Source: Salipiger sp. CCB-MM3
GTDB taxonomy: Bacteria; Pseudomonadota; Alphaproteobacteria; Rhodobacterales; Rhodobacteraceae
NCBI RefSeq assembly: GCF_001687105.1
Contig: NZ_CP014596.1
Span: 1,301,001 to 1,365,000 of the forward strand
Length of the DNA stretch: 64,000 bases
Reading direction: 5' to 3'
The notes beneath the pieces were generated by a model. The model was not told where the DNA came from. It did not search any database and saw only the letters and a program-made list of their open reading frames with translations. This document shows positions 1 through 8,333 of this stretch, in pieces (position 1 is the first letter of the stretch; each line of letters begins with the position of its first letter). Both the position numbers and the translations under genes were made by a program.

Positions 1-782
1 TTGATATAGGCGCGGCTGCCCTCGACCTTGGCCGGGATGACATTCATCCCCGGCGAGCCGATGAAATAGCCGACAAAGGTGTGCTCGGGCCGCTCGAAGA
101 GTTCCTCGGGCGTGCCGATCTGCACCACGCGCCCGTCGTACATCACCACCACCTTGTCGGCGAAGGTCAGCGCCTCGGTCTGGTCATGGGTGACGTAGAT
201 CATCGTGTGGCCGAAATCGCGGTGCAGCTTCTTGAGCTGGGTGCGCAATTCCCACTTCATATGCGGGTCGATCACCGTCAGCGGCTCGTCGAAGAGCAGC
301 GCGTTGACGTCCTTGCGCACCATGCCGCGCCCGAGGCTGATCTTCTGCTTGGCGTCGGCGGTGAGCCCGCTGCACTTGCGGCGCAGCTGGTCCTCCATAC
401 CGATCATCCGGGCGATTTCCTGCACGCGCTCGGCGACATAGCTCTCATCGCGGCCACGGTTGCGCAGCGGGAAGGCGAGATTGTCGCGCACGGTCATCGT
501 GTCGTAGACGACGGGAAACTGGAACACCTGCGCGATGTTGCGCTCTGCGGTGGGGGCGTGAGTCATGTCCTGACCGTCGAACAGCACCCTGCCCTGCGAC
601 GGTGTCAGCAGACCCGAGATGATGTTGAGCAGCGTGGACTTGCCGCAGCCCGAGGATCCTAGAAGCGCATAGGCGCCGCCGTCGTCCCAATCGTGGGTCA
701 TCTCCTTCAGCGCAAAATCCGCCTCCGAGCCGGGGTTCGGCAGGTAGCTGTGCGCGAGGTTGTCGAGCGTGATTTTTGCCAT
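1..782 (-). CDS. glpT: glycerol ABC transporter ATP-binding protein GlpT (partial, 3' end off the left edge)
   Basis: One of the two ATPases of the alphaproteobacterial glycerol importer (GlpSTPQV type), acting on the cytoplasmic face of the inner membrane. The visible 260 residues carry Walker A GSSGCGKST (42-50), Walker B with FDEP (164-167) and an H-loop in YVTHD (His199). Where the ABC signature LSGGQ should lie the sequence reads LTADAKQ (140-146), so its own signature is degenerate. ATG at 782 lies 12 nt after the glpS stop, so the two are translated together in the glpD-glpS-glpT order known from rhizobia. The permeases and the binding protein would lie beyond the edge. Confidence 0.9.
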   Translation of the reverse strand, partial: MAKITLDNLAHSYLPNPGSEADFALKEMTHDWDDGGAYALLGSSGCGKSTLLNIISGLLTPSQGRVLFDGQDMTHAPTAERNIAQVFQFPVVYDTMTVRDNLAFPLRNRGRDESYVAERVQEIARMIGMEDQLRRKCSGLTADAKQKISLGRGMVRKDVNALLFDEPLTVIDPHMKWELRTQLKKLHRDFGHTMIYVTHDQTEALTFADKVVVMYDGRVVQIGTPEELFERPEHTFVGYFIGSPGMNVIPAKVEGSRAYI

Positions 783-794
783 TCCCGTCCCTCC

Positions 795-1883
795 TCAGGC
801 AGCCAGCGCGTAGGCGGCGGGGGCGACAAGCTCGCCCTCCTCGCCAAAGACGTAAACGTGGCGCGGGTCGAGCCAGACATCGAGCGGCGCGCCGAGGTCC
901 AGATCGTGCACGCCGTGCACCAGCCCCACCCAGCGCGCGCCATGATGGTCGAGATGCACGAAGGTCTCGGACCCGGTCAGCTCGGTCACCTGCAGTGTGG
1001 TGGTAAAGCGCAGGGCGTCGGGCGCGTGCTGCAGGATCTCCAGATGGTTGGGACGGAACCCGGCGGTGTAGCGCCCGTCGGGCAGCTCGGAAAGTTTGCC
1101 AGCGGCGGGCGCGCTCTGGCCATCGCCGAACATCAGCCGATCGCCGGTCTTGGAGATCTGCAGGAAGTTCATCGGCGGGTCGCTGAAAACGCGTGCCGTG
1201 GTGGCATCGGCAGGCTGGCGGTAGACCTCGGGGGTCGGGCCGAACTGGGTGACGCGCCCTTCCCACAGCGTGGCAGTATTGCCGCCGAGCAGCAGCGCCT
1301 CTTCGGGTTCGGTGGTCGCGTAGACGAAGATCGAGCCGGAAGCCTCGAAAATCTTTGGAATTTCCACCCTCAACTCTTCGCGCAATTTATAATCGAGGTT
1401 GGCCAGCGGCTCGTCGAGCAGCACCAGACCCGCGTTCTTTACCAGCGCCCGCGCCAGTGCGCAGCGCTGCTGCTGCCCGCCCGAAAGCTCCAGCGGCTTG
1501 CGCGTCAGCATCGGCGTCAGCTTCATCAGCTCGGCGCTTTCGCGCACGCGCCGGTCGATCTCGGCCTTGCCCACGCCCATCAGCTTCATCGGCGAGGCGA
1601 TGTTGTCGTAGACGGTCATCGACGGGTAGTTGATGAACTGCTGGTAGACCATCGCCACCTTGCGGTCCTGAACCCGCATCCCGGTGACGTCCTTGCCCTC
1701 CCAGAAGATGCGCCCGGTGGTCGGCGCATCCAGCCCCGCCATCAATCGCATCAGCGTCGTCTTGCCCGAGAGCGTCGGGCCAAGCAGCACGTTCATCGTG
1801 CCGTTCTCGAGCGTCAGATCCGTCGGGGCAATATGCACCTGCCCCTCGACGTTCTTTGAAACGCCCTTCAATTCCAGCGACAT
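795..1883 (-). CDS. glpS: glycerol ABC transporter ATP-binding protein GlpS
   Basis: Second ATPase of the glycerol importer, 362 aa, with an N-terminal ABC ATPase domain and a C-terminal MalK/UgpC-like OB-type regulatory region. Walker A is GPTLSGKTT (35-43), the signature LSGGQ (133-137) is canonical and Walker B is LVLLDEP (153-159). The H-loop histidine is missing: the aligned stretch reads YATTE, with Thr191 where GlpT has His199. It therefore complements GlpT, which keeps the histidine but has lost the signature. It lies between glpD (36 nt upstream) and glpT (12 nt downstream), evidently one operon. Confidence 0.92.
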   Translation of the reverse strand: MSLELKGVSKNVEGQVHIAPTDLTLENGTMNVLLGPTLSGKTTLMRLMAGLDAPTTGRIFWEGKDVTGMRVQDRKVAMVYQQFINYPSMTVYDNIASPMKLMGVGKAEIDRRVRESAELMKLTPMLTRKPLELSGGQQQRCALARALVKNAGLVLLDEPLANLDYKLREELRVEIPKIFEASGSIFVYATTEPEEALLLGGNTATLWEGRVTQFGPTPEVYRQPADATTARVFSDPPMNFLQISKTGDRLMFGDGQSAPAAGKLSELPDGRYTAGFRPNHLEILQHAPDALRFTTTLQVTELTGSETFVHLDHHGARWVGLVHGVHDLDLGAPLDVWLDPRHVYVFGEEGELVAPAAYALAA

Positions 1884-1919
1884 AAGGTCCTCCTCCCCGC
1901 GCCGTATGTCTCCGCCGTG

Positions 1920-3515
1920 CTATTCGGCGGCGTCGGCCCTTTCGCGGCGGGATGTCATCCAGCCGTCCAGTGCCGAGATCTCCTCCTCGCTCAGGCGCAG
2001 CCCGAGCTTGGTGCGTCGCCACACCACATCTTCGGCCGTGCGGGCAAACTCATGCCGCATCAGCCAGATCACTTCCGCCTTTGTGAGCGTCGCGCCGAAA
2101 TCCCTCCCAAGATCCTCCGCGCCTTTTGCCTCTCCCAGCAGGGTCTCCGCCTCGGTGCCATAGGCGCGCACGAGACGCAGCGCCCAAGTGTCACTGAGGA
2201 ATGGATATTTGCCGCGCAATCCTTGCACCAGCGCCGCTACGCCGTCGACCGGGAAATCGCCCCCTGCGAGCGGAACGCCAGCGGTCCATGCGCCCTTGCT
2301 CAGCGAGATATGTTCGCCGATCTTTTCCAGCGCGCTTTCGGCCAGGCGGCGGTAAGTGGTGATTTTGCCGCCGAAGACGTTGAGCACCGGGGCGCCGTCC
2401 TTGGCGTCGACCTTCAGCGTATAGTCGCGGGTCGCCGCCGTGGCACTTGAGGCGCCGTCGTCATAGAGCGGGCGCACGCCGGAATAGGTCCAGACCACAT
2501 CGTCCTTCGAGATCGACTTGGCGAAATAGCGGTTGGCGAAGTCGATCAGGTAGTCGCGCTCTTCCGGCGTGCAGACCGGGCGCTGCGCCGGGTCCTTGTG
2601 CTCGGAGTCGGTGGTGCCGATCAGAGTGAAATCGCGTTCATAGGGGATGGCGAAGATGATCCGCCCGTCGGTGCCCTGAAAGAAATAGCACTTGTCATGA
2701 TCATAGAGCTTGCGCGTGACGATATGGCTGCCGCGCACCAGCCGCACGCCTTCGCGCGACGGCAGGTCGATCTTGTCATGGATGATGTCGCCGACCCACG
2801 GCCCGCCCGCATTGATCAGCATCTTGGCATAATGCGTGGCGGTCTTGCCGGTCTCGGTGTCTTCGGTCTCGACCCGCCACAGATCGCCCTCGCGCTGCGC
2901 GTGGGTGACCTTGGTGCGGGTCATGATCTTGGCGCCGCGCGCTTCGGCGTCGCGGGCATTGAGCGCCACCAGACGGGAATCCTCGACCCAGCAATCGGAG
3001 TACTCATAGGCGCGCTCGAACCGCTCTTGCAGTGGTGCGCCCTCTTTCGTGCCCTTGAGCGACAACGTGGAGGTGCCCGGCAGGATCTTTCGCCCGCCGA
3101 GGTTGTCGTACATGAACAGACCCATGCGGATCAGCCACGCCGGGCGCCGCCCCTTCATCCAAGGCATGACCTTGCTCAGCATCTTCGAGATCGGCGTCTC
3201 GCTCTCGAAGCGCATGTCGGGGTGGTAGGGCAGCACGAAACGCATGGGCCAGCTGATGTGGGGCATGGCGCGCAGCAGCACCTCGCGCTCGATCAGCGCC
3301 TCGCGGACAAGCCGCACCTCGAGATATTCAAGATAGCGCAGGCCGCCGTGGAACAGCTTGGTCGACGAGGACGAGGTGGCCGACGCCAGATCGCCCATTT
3401 CCGCCAGCACCACCGAGGCGCCCCGCCCCGCAGCGTCGCGCGCAATGCCGCAGCCGTTGATGCCGCCGCCGATCACGAAAAGATCGCTGGGGGATGTGCT
3501 TTGGCCGTCGGTCAC
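1920..3515 (-). CDS. glpD: aerobic glycerol-3-phosphate dehydrogenase
   Basis: FAD-dependent, membrane-associated oxidation of sn-glycerol 3-phosphate to dihydroxyacetone phosphate, passing electrons to quinone. 531 aa is the usual family length. The N-terminus has the Rossmann dinucleotide-binding motif VIGGGINGCGIARDAAGRG (about 14-32), followed by the GlpD-typical stretch around SSSSTKLFHGGLRYLE and the C-terminal helical DAO_C domain. It is the first gene of the leftward glpD-glpS-glpT operon and is divergent from glpR, 235 nt away. A glycerol kinase is needed to complete the route and is not in the window. Confidence 0.96.
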   Translation of the reverse strand: MTDGQSTSPSDLFVIGGGINGCGIARDAAGRGASVVLAEMGDLASATSSSSTKLFHGGLRYLEYLEVRLVREALIEREVLLRAMPHISWPMRFVLPYHPDMRFESETPISKMLSKVMPWMKGRRPAWLIRMGLFMYDNLGGRKILPGTSTLSLKGTKEGAPLQERFERAYEYSDCWVEDSRLVALNARDAEARGAKIMTRTKVTHAQREGDLWRVETEDTETGKTATHYAKMLINAGGPWVGDIIHDKIDLPSREGVRLVRGSHIVTRKLYDHDKCYFFQGTDGRIIFAIPYERDFTLIGTTDSEHKDPAQRPVCTPEERDYLIDFANRYFAKSISKDDVVWTYSGVRPLYDDGASSATAATRDYTLKVDAKDGAPVLNVFGGKITTYRRLAESALEKIGEHISLSKGAWTAGVPLAGGDFPVDGVAALVQGLRGKYPFLSDTWALRLVRAYGTEAETLLGEAKGAEDLGRDFGATLTKAEVIWLMRHEFARTAEDVVWRRTKLGLRLSEEEISALDGWMTSRRERADAAE

Positions 3516-3577
3516 GAGAGTCTCCTGCTGGTTGGCGGCAGGCTAAACCCGGAGCGCGCATTGACGCAAGTCAAATG

Positions 3578-3593
3578 TTTTCGTTTTCGTTCG
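3578..3593. promoter_or_regulatory. candidate GlpR operator (TTTTCG direct repeats)
   Basis: Two abutting TTTTCG units (3578-3583, 3584-3589) and a shortened TTCG (3590-3593) lie 63 nt upstream of glpD in the divergent glpD/glpR region. DeoR-family regulators often bind short direct repeats of this kind. A related purine-rich stretch on the + strand just before the glpR start (about 3729-3745) could be a second site. Assignment to GlpR is inferred from position. Confidence 0.4.
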
Positions 3594-3667
3594 GATTGCG
3601 GCGCACTCTAGATTTACCCGCAAGACACCATGTTTTCATGGAAGTTTTTCTCCCACCTTTGCATGTG

Positions 3668-3684
3668 CAGCATAAATTATGCTG
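3668..3684. promoter_or_regulatory. perfect 8-1-8 palindrome in the glpD/glpR intergenic region
   Basis: CAGCATAA-a-TTATGCTG is an exact inverted repeat with one central base, 67 nt upstream of the glpR start codon. Its AT-rich core in a GC-rich genome and its position suggest an operator overlapping the glpR promoter. Which regulator binds it is unknown. Confidence 0.45.
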
Positions 3685-3750
3685 GAAAACCTCTGCGTTT
3701 GCGCGTTTCTATGGGGCCAATCCGCGCAAAGCGAAAGAAACCGAACACGC

Positions 3751-4512
3751 ATGTCCCAATCCTTCCGCCACCCCGAGATTCTCGAGATCGCCCGCCGCGA
3801 CGGCAAGGTCACCGTCGAGGGGCTGGCGCAGCATTTCGGCGTGACGCTGCAGACCATCCGCCGCGACCTTACCGAACTGGCTGACGCCGGGCGGCTCGAG
3901 CGCGTGCATGGCGGCGCGGTGCTGCCCTCGGGCACGATGAACATCGGCTACGAGGAGCGGCGCCATCTCAATATGGAGGGCAAGACCGGCATCGCCCGCG
4001 CCTGCGCCGAGCGCATCCCGCATGGCATCTCGCTGTTTCTCAACATCGGCACCAGCACCGAGGCGGTGGCGCGCGAGCTGTTGCACCACAAGGGGCTGAT
4101 GGTGGTCACCAACAATATGAACGTCGCCACGATCCTCGCCGCCAATCCCGATTGCGACGTGCTGCTCACCGGCGGCAGCCTGCGCCGCACCGATGGCGGG
4201 CTCATCGGCACACTGGCGACCGAGAGCATCCGGCAGTTCAAGTTCGATCTTGCGGTGATTGGCTGCTCGGCGCTGGATCTGGAGGGCGACATCCTCGATT
4301 TCGACATTCAGGAGGTCGGCGTGAGCCGCGCCATCCTGCGCCAGTCGCGGCGGACCTTCCTTGTTGCGGACCACTCGAAATTCAAGCGCAGCGCCCCGGC
4401 GCGGATCGCCTCGCTGTCCGAGATCGATATGTTCGTCACCGACAGGTCGCTCGAGCCGAGCTTGGCCGAAGCTTGCGCCGGATGGGGCTGCGAGGTGGTG
4501 GTGGCACGCTGA
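3751..4512 (+). CDS. glpR: DeoR-family glycerol regulon repressor
   Basis: A 253-aa DeoR-family regulator. The N-terminal helix-turn-helix contains the family signature ending in RRDLTELADAGRLERVHGG (about 35-53), and the C-terminal sugar-phosphate-sensing DeoRC domain follows (about 75-235). I chose ATG 3751, which starts MSQSFRHPEIL as in other GlpR proteins. An in-frame ATG at 3679 would add 24 atypical residues and sits inside the palindrome region. Being divergent from glpD-glpS-glpT, it most likely represses that operon and is relieved by glycerol 3-phosphate, as known for GlpR. Confidence 0.88.
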   Translation: MSQSFRHPEILEIARRDGKVTVEGLAQHFGVTLQTIRRDLTELADAGRLERVHGGAVLPSGTMNIGYEERRHLNMEGKTGIARACAERIPHGISLFLNIGTSTEAVARELLHHKGLMVVTNNMNVATILAANPDCDVLLTGGSLRRTDGGLIGTLATESIRQFKFDLAVIGCSALDLEGDILDFDIQEVGVSRAILRQSRRTFLVADHSKFKRSAPARIASLSEIDMFVTDRSLEPSLAEACAGWGCEVVVAR

Positions 4513-4545
4513 TCCGCCACAAGAAAACCTGCCGCAAAAGAAAAC

Positions 4546-4572
4546 GCCGGCCGAGGAGGCTCCCCGGCCGGC
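4546..4572 (-). terminator. terminator between convergent glpR and PQQ dehydrogenase genes
   Basis: The stem GCCGGCCG/CGGCCGGC (4546-4553 with 4565-4572) is extended inwards by GG/CC around one mismatch. On the minus strand it is followed by TTTTCTTTT (complement of 4536-4544), the pattern of an intrinsic terminator for the leftward dehydrogenase gene. It may also stop glpR transcripts. Confidence 0.75.
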
Positions 4573-4595
4573 GCGTGTTCAGGTTTTGAGGCAGA

Positions 4596-7004
4596 TCAGC
4601 CCTGCGGCAGCGCGTAGGCGATCAGATAGTCGCCGCGATCCGGGGACTGACGGGCACCGCCAGCCGAGATCACGATGTACTGCCGCCCGTCCTTCTGGCT
4701 GACGTAGGAGATCGGCGTGCCCTGCGAGCCGACGGGCATGCGGGCCTTCCAGACCTCCTTGCCGGTCGCGCTGTCGAAGGCGCGCAGGTAGTAGTCCTGG
4801 GTCGCAGCGAAGAACACGAGCCCGCCTTGGGTGCTCAGCGAGCCGCCGATGGTGGGCATGCCCACGGGCATCGGCAGATGCATCTTCATGCCAAAGAGCA
4901 CGGTGTCCTGAACGGTGCCGAGCGGCGCTTCCCATGCGACCTGCTGGGTGTCCATGTCGATCGCGGTGAGCGTGCCGAACGGCGGCTCCTGGCAGGGGAT
5001 GCCAAGCGGCGACAGGAAGCGGTTCTTGTTCACCGAATAGGGTGTGCCCTTGAGCGGCACGCCGCCCATCACGGTGTTGACCGCTTCGGAGCCGTTCGAG
5101 GCGGCCGCCTCGGGGTCTTGCTCCATCATGTGCACCCAGAGGCCGAGACGCATGTCGTTGACGAAGACGGTGTTGGCCGTCGGGTCATACGACAGACCAC
5201 CCCAGTTCATGCCACCAAGCGAGCCGGGGAATGACAGCGAGTAATCGGTGTCCGGCGCGGTGAACAGGCCCTCATAGCGGTAGCCTTTGAAGATCACCCG
5301 GCACATCAGCTGATCGAAGGGGGTCGCGCCCCACATGTCGGCCTCGGTCAGATGCGGTGCACCGATCTGCGGCATGCCCACCGATTTCGGCTGGGTCAGC
5401 GCGTATTTCTCGCCGGGAATGGTCGCGGGTTTCACCGGGACTTCCTCGACATCGGTCAGCGGCTCGCCGGTGACCCGGTCCAGCACGAAGATCTGCCCCG
5501 CCTTGGTGCCGAAGACCAGCGCGGGCGTGCCTTTGAAGTCGATCAGCGTCGGCTGCATCGGCACGTCAAAGTCCCACAGGTCGTGGTGCACCGTCTGATA
5601 GACCCACTTCTCGTCGCCGGTGGTGGCGTCGAGCGCGAGGATCGAGGCGCCGTATTTCTCGTCTTCCGGGGTGCGGTCCACGCCCCAGAGGTCGATGGCG
5701 GCGTTGCCGACCGGCATGAACACGGTGTTGGAGGCCGCGTCATAGGTCATCGGCGCCCAGACGTTCGGGGTCGAACGGGTGTAGGCATTGCCGTCCGCAG
5801 GGGCGTCGCGATCCTCGGGGTTGCCCGGATCGAAGGCCCATTTCATCTCGCCAGTGATCACATCAAAGCCGCGCATCACGCCGCCCGGCATGTCGAGCGC
5901 CACGTTGTCGGCCACGCGCCCCCCCACGACGACGGTCGAGCCCGCGAGCGTCGGCGGCGAGGTCAGCGAATAGAGCGGCGATTGCGCCGCGCCGAGGCCT
6001 TCCTTGAGGTCGACCATGCCGGCATCGCCAAAGTCCGCGCAGAGTTCGCCGGTTTCGGCGTCGAGCGCCACGAGCACTGCGTCGATGGTGTTCATGAAGA
6101 TGCGGCGCTGGCAGGCGGCGTCATCAGACAGGTCCACCGGGGTGACCGGGGTCGCGTTCGGCAACGTCGGCTGCGGCAGCGGGGCTGCGGCGTCGAAATA
6201 GGCCAGACCGCGGCAGCGCACCCAAGTGCGGGTCTCGGTCGGGAAGTCGTGGCGCCAGTTCTCGGTGCCCGAGGTGGCATCGATCGAAATCACCGTGTTG
6301 TTCGGCGTGCAGAAGAACAGATCATCGCCCACCTGCAGCGGGGTGCCCTGATCTTCGGCGCCACCGCCACCGGGGCTGACCGGCGTGTCACCGGTTTGGA
6401 ACGTCCATGCGACCTCAAGCTCGCTCACGTTCTCCGGGGTGATCTGGTCGAGCGCGGCAAAGCGGTTCTCGTCCCCGTTGGCACCATAGCTGGACCAATC
6501 CTGCGCGGCATCGGCAGGCGCGGGCGTCTCGCCAGCGGCAACCTTGCTGTTCAGCTGGCCGTGCGGCTGGAACATGCCCCAGCCCATGCCAAGCACGGCA
6601 ATCAGGGCCACCGCGGCGACGCCAAGCCATGTGCCGGTCATCGGTTTGCGGCCCGCGCGCTTCAGTGTCAGCGGGTGCAGCGCGATGATCGCGACGAAGG
6701 CGCAGAGGAAGGTGAAGATCCGGGCGTGCAGAGCCCAGAAATCGAGACCGGCTTCCCAGAAGGCCCAGATCACCGTGAGCACGAATGCGACGGTGTAGAT
6801 CACCGCGCCCGCAGGAGCGCCGCGCGCGATCTGGATGCCCGAGACGAGCAGGGCAAGGCCCATGAGAAGGTAATACCAGCTGCCGCCGCGCGCGATGAGC
6901 ATCACGCCGCCGCCAGCCAGTCCGAGACCCGCGAGCGCAACCAGCGCGCCCAGCAGGATCATCAGCCACACCAGTGGCCGTGACAGGGAGGAGGATTGTG
7001 TCAT
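4596..7004 (-). CDS. membrane-bound PQQ-dependent dehydrogenase (glucose/quinate/shikimate family)
   Basis: An 802-aa inner-membrane quinoprotein. The N-terminal ~150 residues form about five hydrophobic helices (the quinone-interacting anchor of Gcd/QuiA proteins). The rest is a periplasmic eight-bladed PQQ propeller, with family-typical stretches such as WSSYGANGDENRFAALDQI, HHDLWDFDVPMQPTL and a C-terminal GGARQSPDRGDYLIAYALP. It oxidises a sugar or cyclitol in the periplasm and reduces ubiquinone. Length and layout fit both glucose dehydrogenase (Gcd) and quinate/shikimate dehydrogenase (QuiA), and sequence alone does not settle which. A shikimate catabolic operon lies 13 kb away. It is monocistronic, ending at the hairpin at 4546-4572. 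Confidence 0.88.
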   Translation of the reverse strand: MTQSSSLSRPLVWLMILLGALVALAGLGLAGGGVMLIARGGSWYYLLMGLALLVSGIQIARGAPAGAVIYTVAFVLTVIWAFWEAGLDFWALHARIFTFLCAFVAIIALHPLTLKRAGRKPMTGTWLGVAAVALIAVLGMGWGMFQPHGQLNSKVAAGETPAPADAAQDWSSYGANGDENRFAALDQITPENVSELEVAWTFQTGDTPVSPGGGGAEDQGTPLQVGDDLFFCTPNNTVISIDATSGTENWRHDFPTETRTWVRCRGLAYFDAAAPLPQPTLPNATPVTPVDLSDDAACQRRIFMNTIDAVLVALDAETGELCADFGDAGMVDLKEGLGAAQSPLYSLTSPPTLAGSTVVVGGRVADNVALDMPGGVMRGFDVITGEMKWAFDPGNPEDRDAPADGNAYTRSTPNVWAPMTYDAASNTVFMPVGNAAIDLWGVDRTPEDEKYGASILALDATTGDEKWVYQTVHHDLWDFDVPMQPTLIDFKGTPALVFGTKAGQIFVLDRVTGEPLTDVEEVPVKPATIPGEKYALTQPKSVGMPQIGAPHLTEADMWGATPFDQLMCRVIFKGYRYEGLFTAPDTDYSLSFPGSLGGMNWGGLSYDPTANTVFVNDMRLGLWVHMMEQDPEAAASNGSEAVNTVMGGVPLKGTPYSVNKNRFLSPLGIPCQEPPFGTLTAIDMDTQQVAWEAPLGTVQDTVLFGMKMHLPMPVGMPTIGGSLSTQGGLVFFAATQDYYLRAFDSATGKEVWKARMPVGSQGTPISYVSQKDGRQYIVISAGGARQSPDRGDYLIAYALPQG

Positions 7005-7140
7005 TTTCTTTCCCGTTCAGAGGGTTGGAATACCATTCGAGCCGGAAATTTCGCCTTGCCCCCTCCTCCCCTGGGCAACGCGCGACTCAAATGGACTGTT
7101 TCGTTAATTCCACCCGCGACAAGTGGACGCAAGGGCAGTT

Positions 7141-7159
7141 TTGCACTTTCTTGGTGCAA
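7141..7159. promoter_or_regulatory. inverted repeat upstream of the PQQ dehydrogenase gene
   Basis: TTGCAC-N7-GTGCAA with a third TGCAC at 7163-7167 lies in the 243-nt gap between the dehydrogenase start (7004) and the binding-protein stop (7248). The rest of the gap is unremarkable apart from the AT-rich run at about 7202-7214. Possible operator; no regulator is assigned. Confidence 0.3.
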
Positions 7160-7247
7160 GAATGCACAGCTCAAACACGGCTACGCTGAATAGGTGGGCA
7201 GAAAATATATATATGGAGGGGGCTATGCGGTCCGGCGCCCAAGCCCC

Positions 7248-8333
7248 TCAGGGGCCAAATCCCGGCCCCTCGGTGTCGGGCGCAAAGGCTTCGTCCCACA
7301 GCGAAAACAGCCGTGCCCGCGTGCTGCCGTCCAATGCCAGCAAGAGCGGCGGTGCCAGCGCGATCAGGCGCCGGGCGCTGGGAAGCAGGCTGGTCTCATC
7401 CGGGTCGCTCGGGGTGATCAGCCCAAGCTCCGACAGCATCGCCTGCGCCTCGGTGGTCAGCAAAAACTCGAGCAGCCGCTCGCCGCCTTCCACATGCGGT
7501 GCATTCTTGGGGATCATGTAACTGCGCGAGACGATCAGCGTGTAGTCCTCGGGCAGGATCACCCCCACCCTGCCCCCTTCGCCGTCGCGCGCGGCGGCGG
7601 CGGCATAGGACCCCAGCACATTGTAAGCGATGAGATACCGCCCTTTTGCCACGCCGTCGATGATTGCCGCCGAACAGCAGGTGGCGATGGCACCGACGCG
7701 AGAGAAGGCTTCGAGCATCGCGCCGAACGTGGTCGCCTCAAGGCTGTCGGCATGGGCAAAGAGATAACCAAGCCCTGAGGCCTCGATGTCATAGGTGGCG
7801 ATCTTTCCACGCAGCAGGTCGGGCCGGTTGCGCATCAGGTCGAGCAATTCGAAACGGCTGCGCGGCACATCTGATCCGCGAATGGCGCCGGTGTTGTAGA
7901 TGATCACCGCGGGCTCTTCGGTGATGCCCCAAAGCTCGTCGCGCCAGCGGCGCGAGGCGGGCAGCGCATCCGTGCGCGGCGACTGGTAGCGATGCGCGCA
8001 GGCGGCGTTGACCAGCCATGTCATCTGATGGGCGCCCGAGGAAAACACGGCGTCAGCCGCCGGGGCCGCTCCTTCGCAGGCCGCGCGGCTGTTGTCGAAT
8101 AGATTGTTCGAGCCCCATTGCTCATAGCGCACCGACAGATCCGGATTGCGCGCGGTAAAGCGCTCGATCACCGGGCGGATGATCGACAGATCGGTGGTCG
8201 AGCGCAGGACAAGCTCGGTGGGGGCACTGCCGATGACGTCGATCCGCTCCTGTGCGGCGGCGGCCAGTGGCACGACAAGGGGCGCCACCAGCGTGATCAG
8301 CGCCAGAGCGACGCGAGACAGCAAATCGATCAC
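7248..8333 (-). CDS. periplasmic extracellular solute-binding protein encoded with the TctD/TctE sensor system
   Basis: A 361-aa protein with an N-terminal signal peptide (hydrophobic residues about 6-22, ending AAAA-Q) and a type 2 periplasmic-binding fold reminiscent of iron/thiamine-type ABC binding proteins. The GTG start at 8333 overlaps the kinase stop by GTGA; the open frame extends upstream, but only inside the kinase gene. No ABC permease or ATPase accompanies it. Its partners are the kinase and response regulator in the same leftward operon, so it may serve as a ligand-presenting accessory to the kinase's periplasmic domain rather than as a transporter part. That role is inferred. 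Ligand unknown. Confidence 0.8.
   Translation of the reverse strand: MIDLLSRVALALITLVAPLVVPLAAAAQERIDVIGSAPTELVLRSTTDLSIIRPVIERFTARNPDLSVRYEQWGSNNLFDNSRAACEGAAPAADAVFSSGAHQMTWLVNAACAHRYQSPRTDALPASRRWRDELWGITEEPAVIIYNTGAIRGSDVPRSRFELLDLMRNRPDLLRGKIATYDIEASGLGYLFAHADSLEATTFGAMLEAFSRVGAIATCCSAAIIDGVAKGRYLIAYNVLGSYAAAAARDGEGGRVGVILPEDYTLIVSRSYMIPKNAPHVEGGERLLEFLLTTEAQAMLSELGLITPSDPDETSLLPSARRLIALAPPLLLALDGSTRARLFSLWDEAFAPDTEGPGFGP

Noticed and set aside
5352..6983. 543-codon open frame antisense to the PQQ dehydrogenase
   Set aside because: No domain and no ribosome-binding site; the opposite strand encodes an intact quinoprotein.
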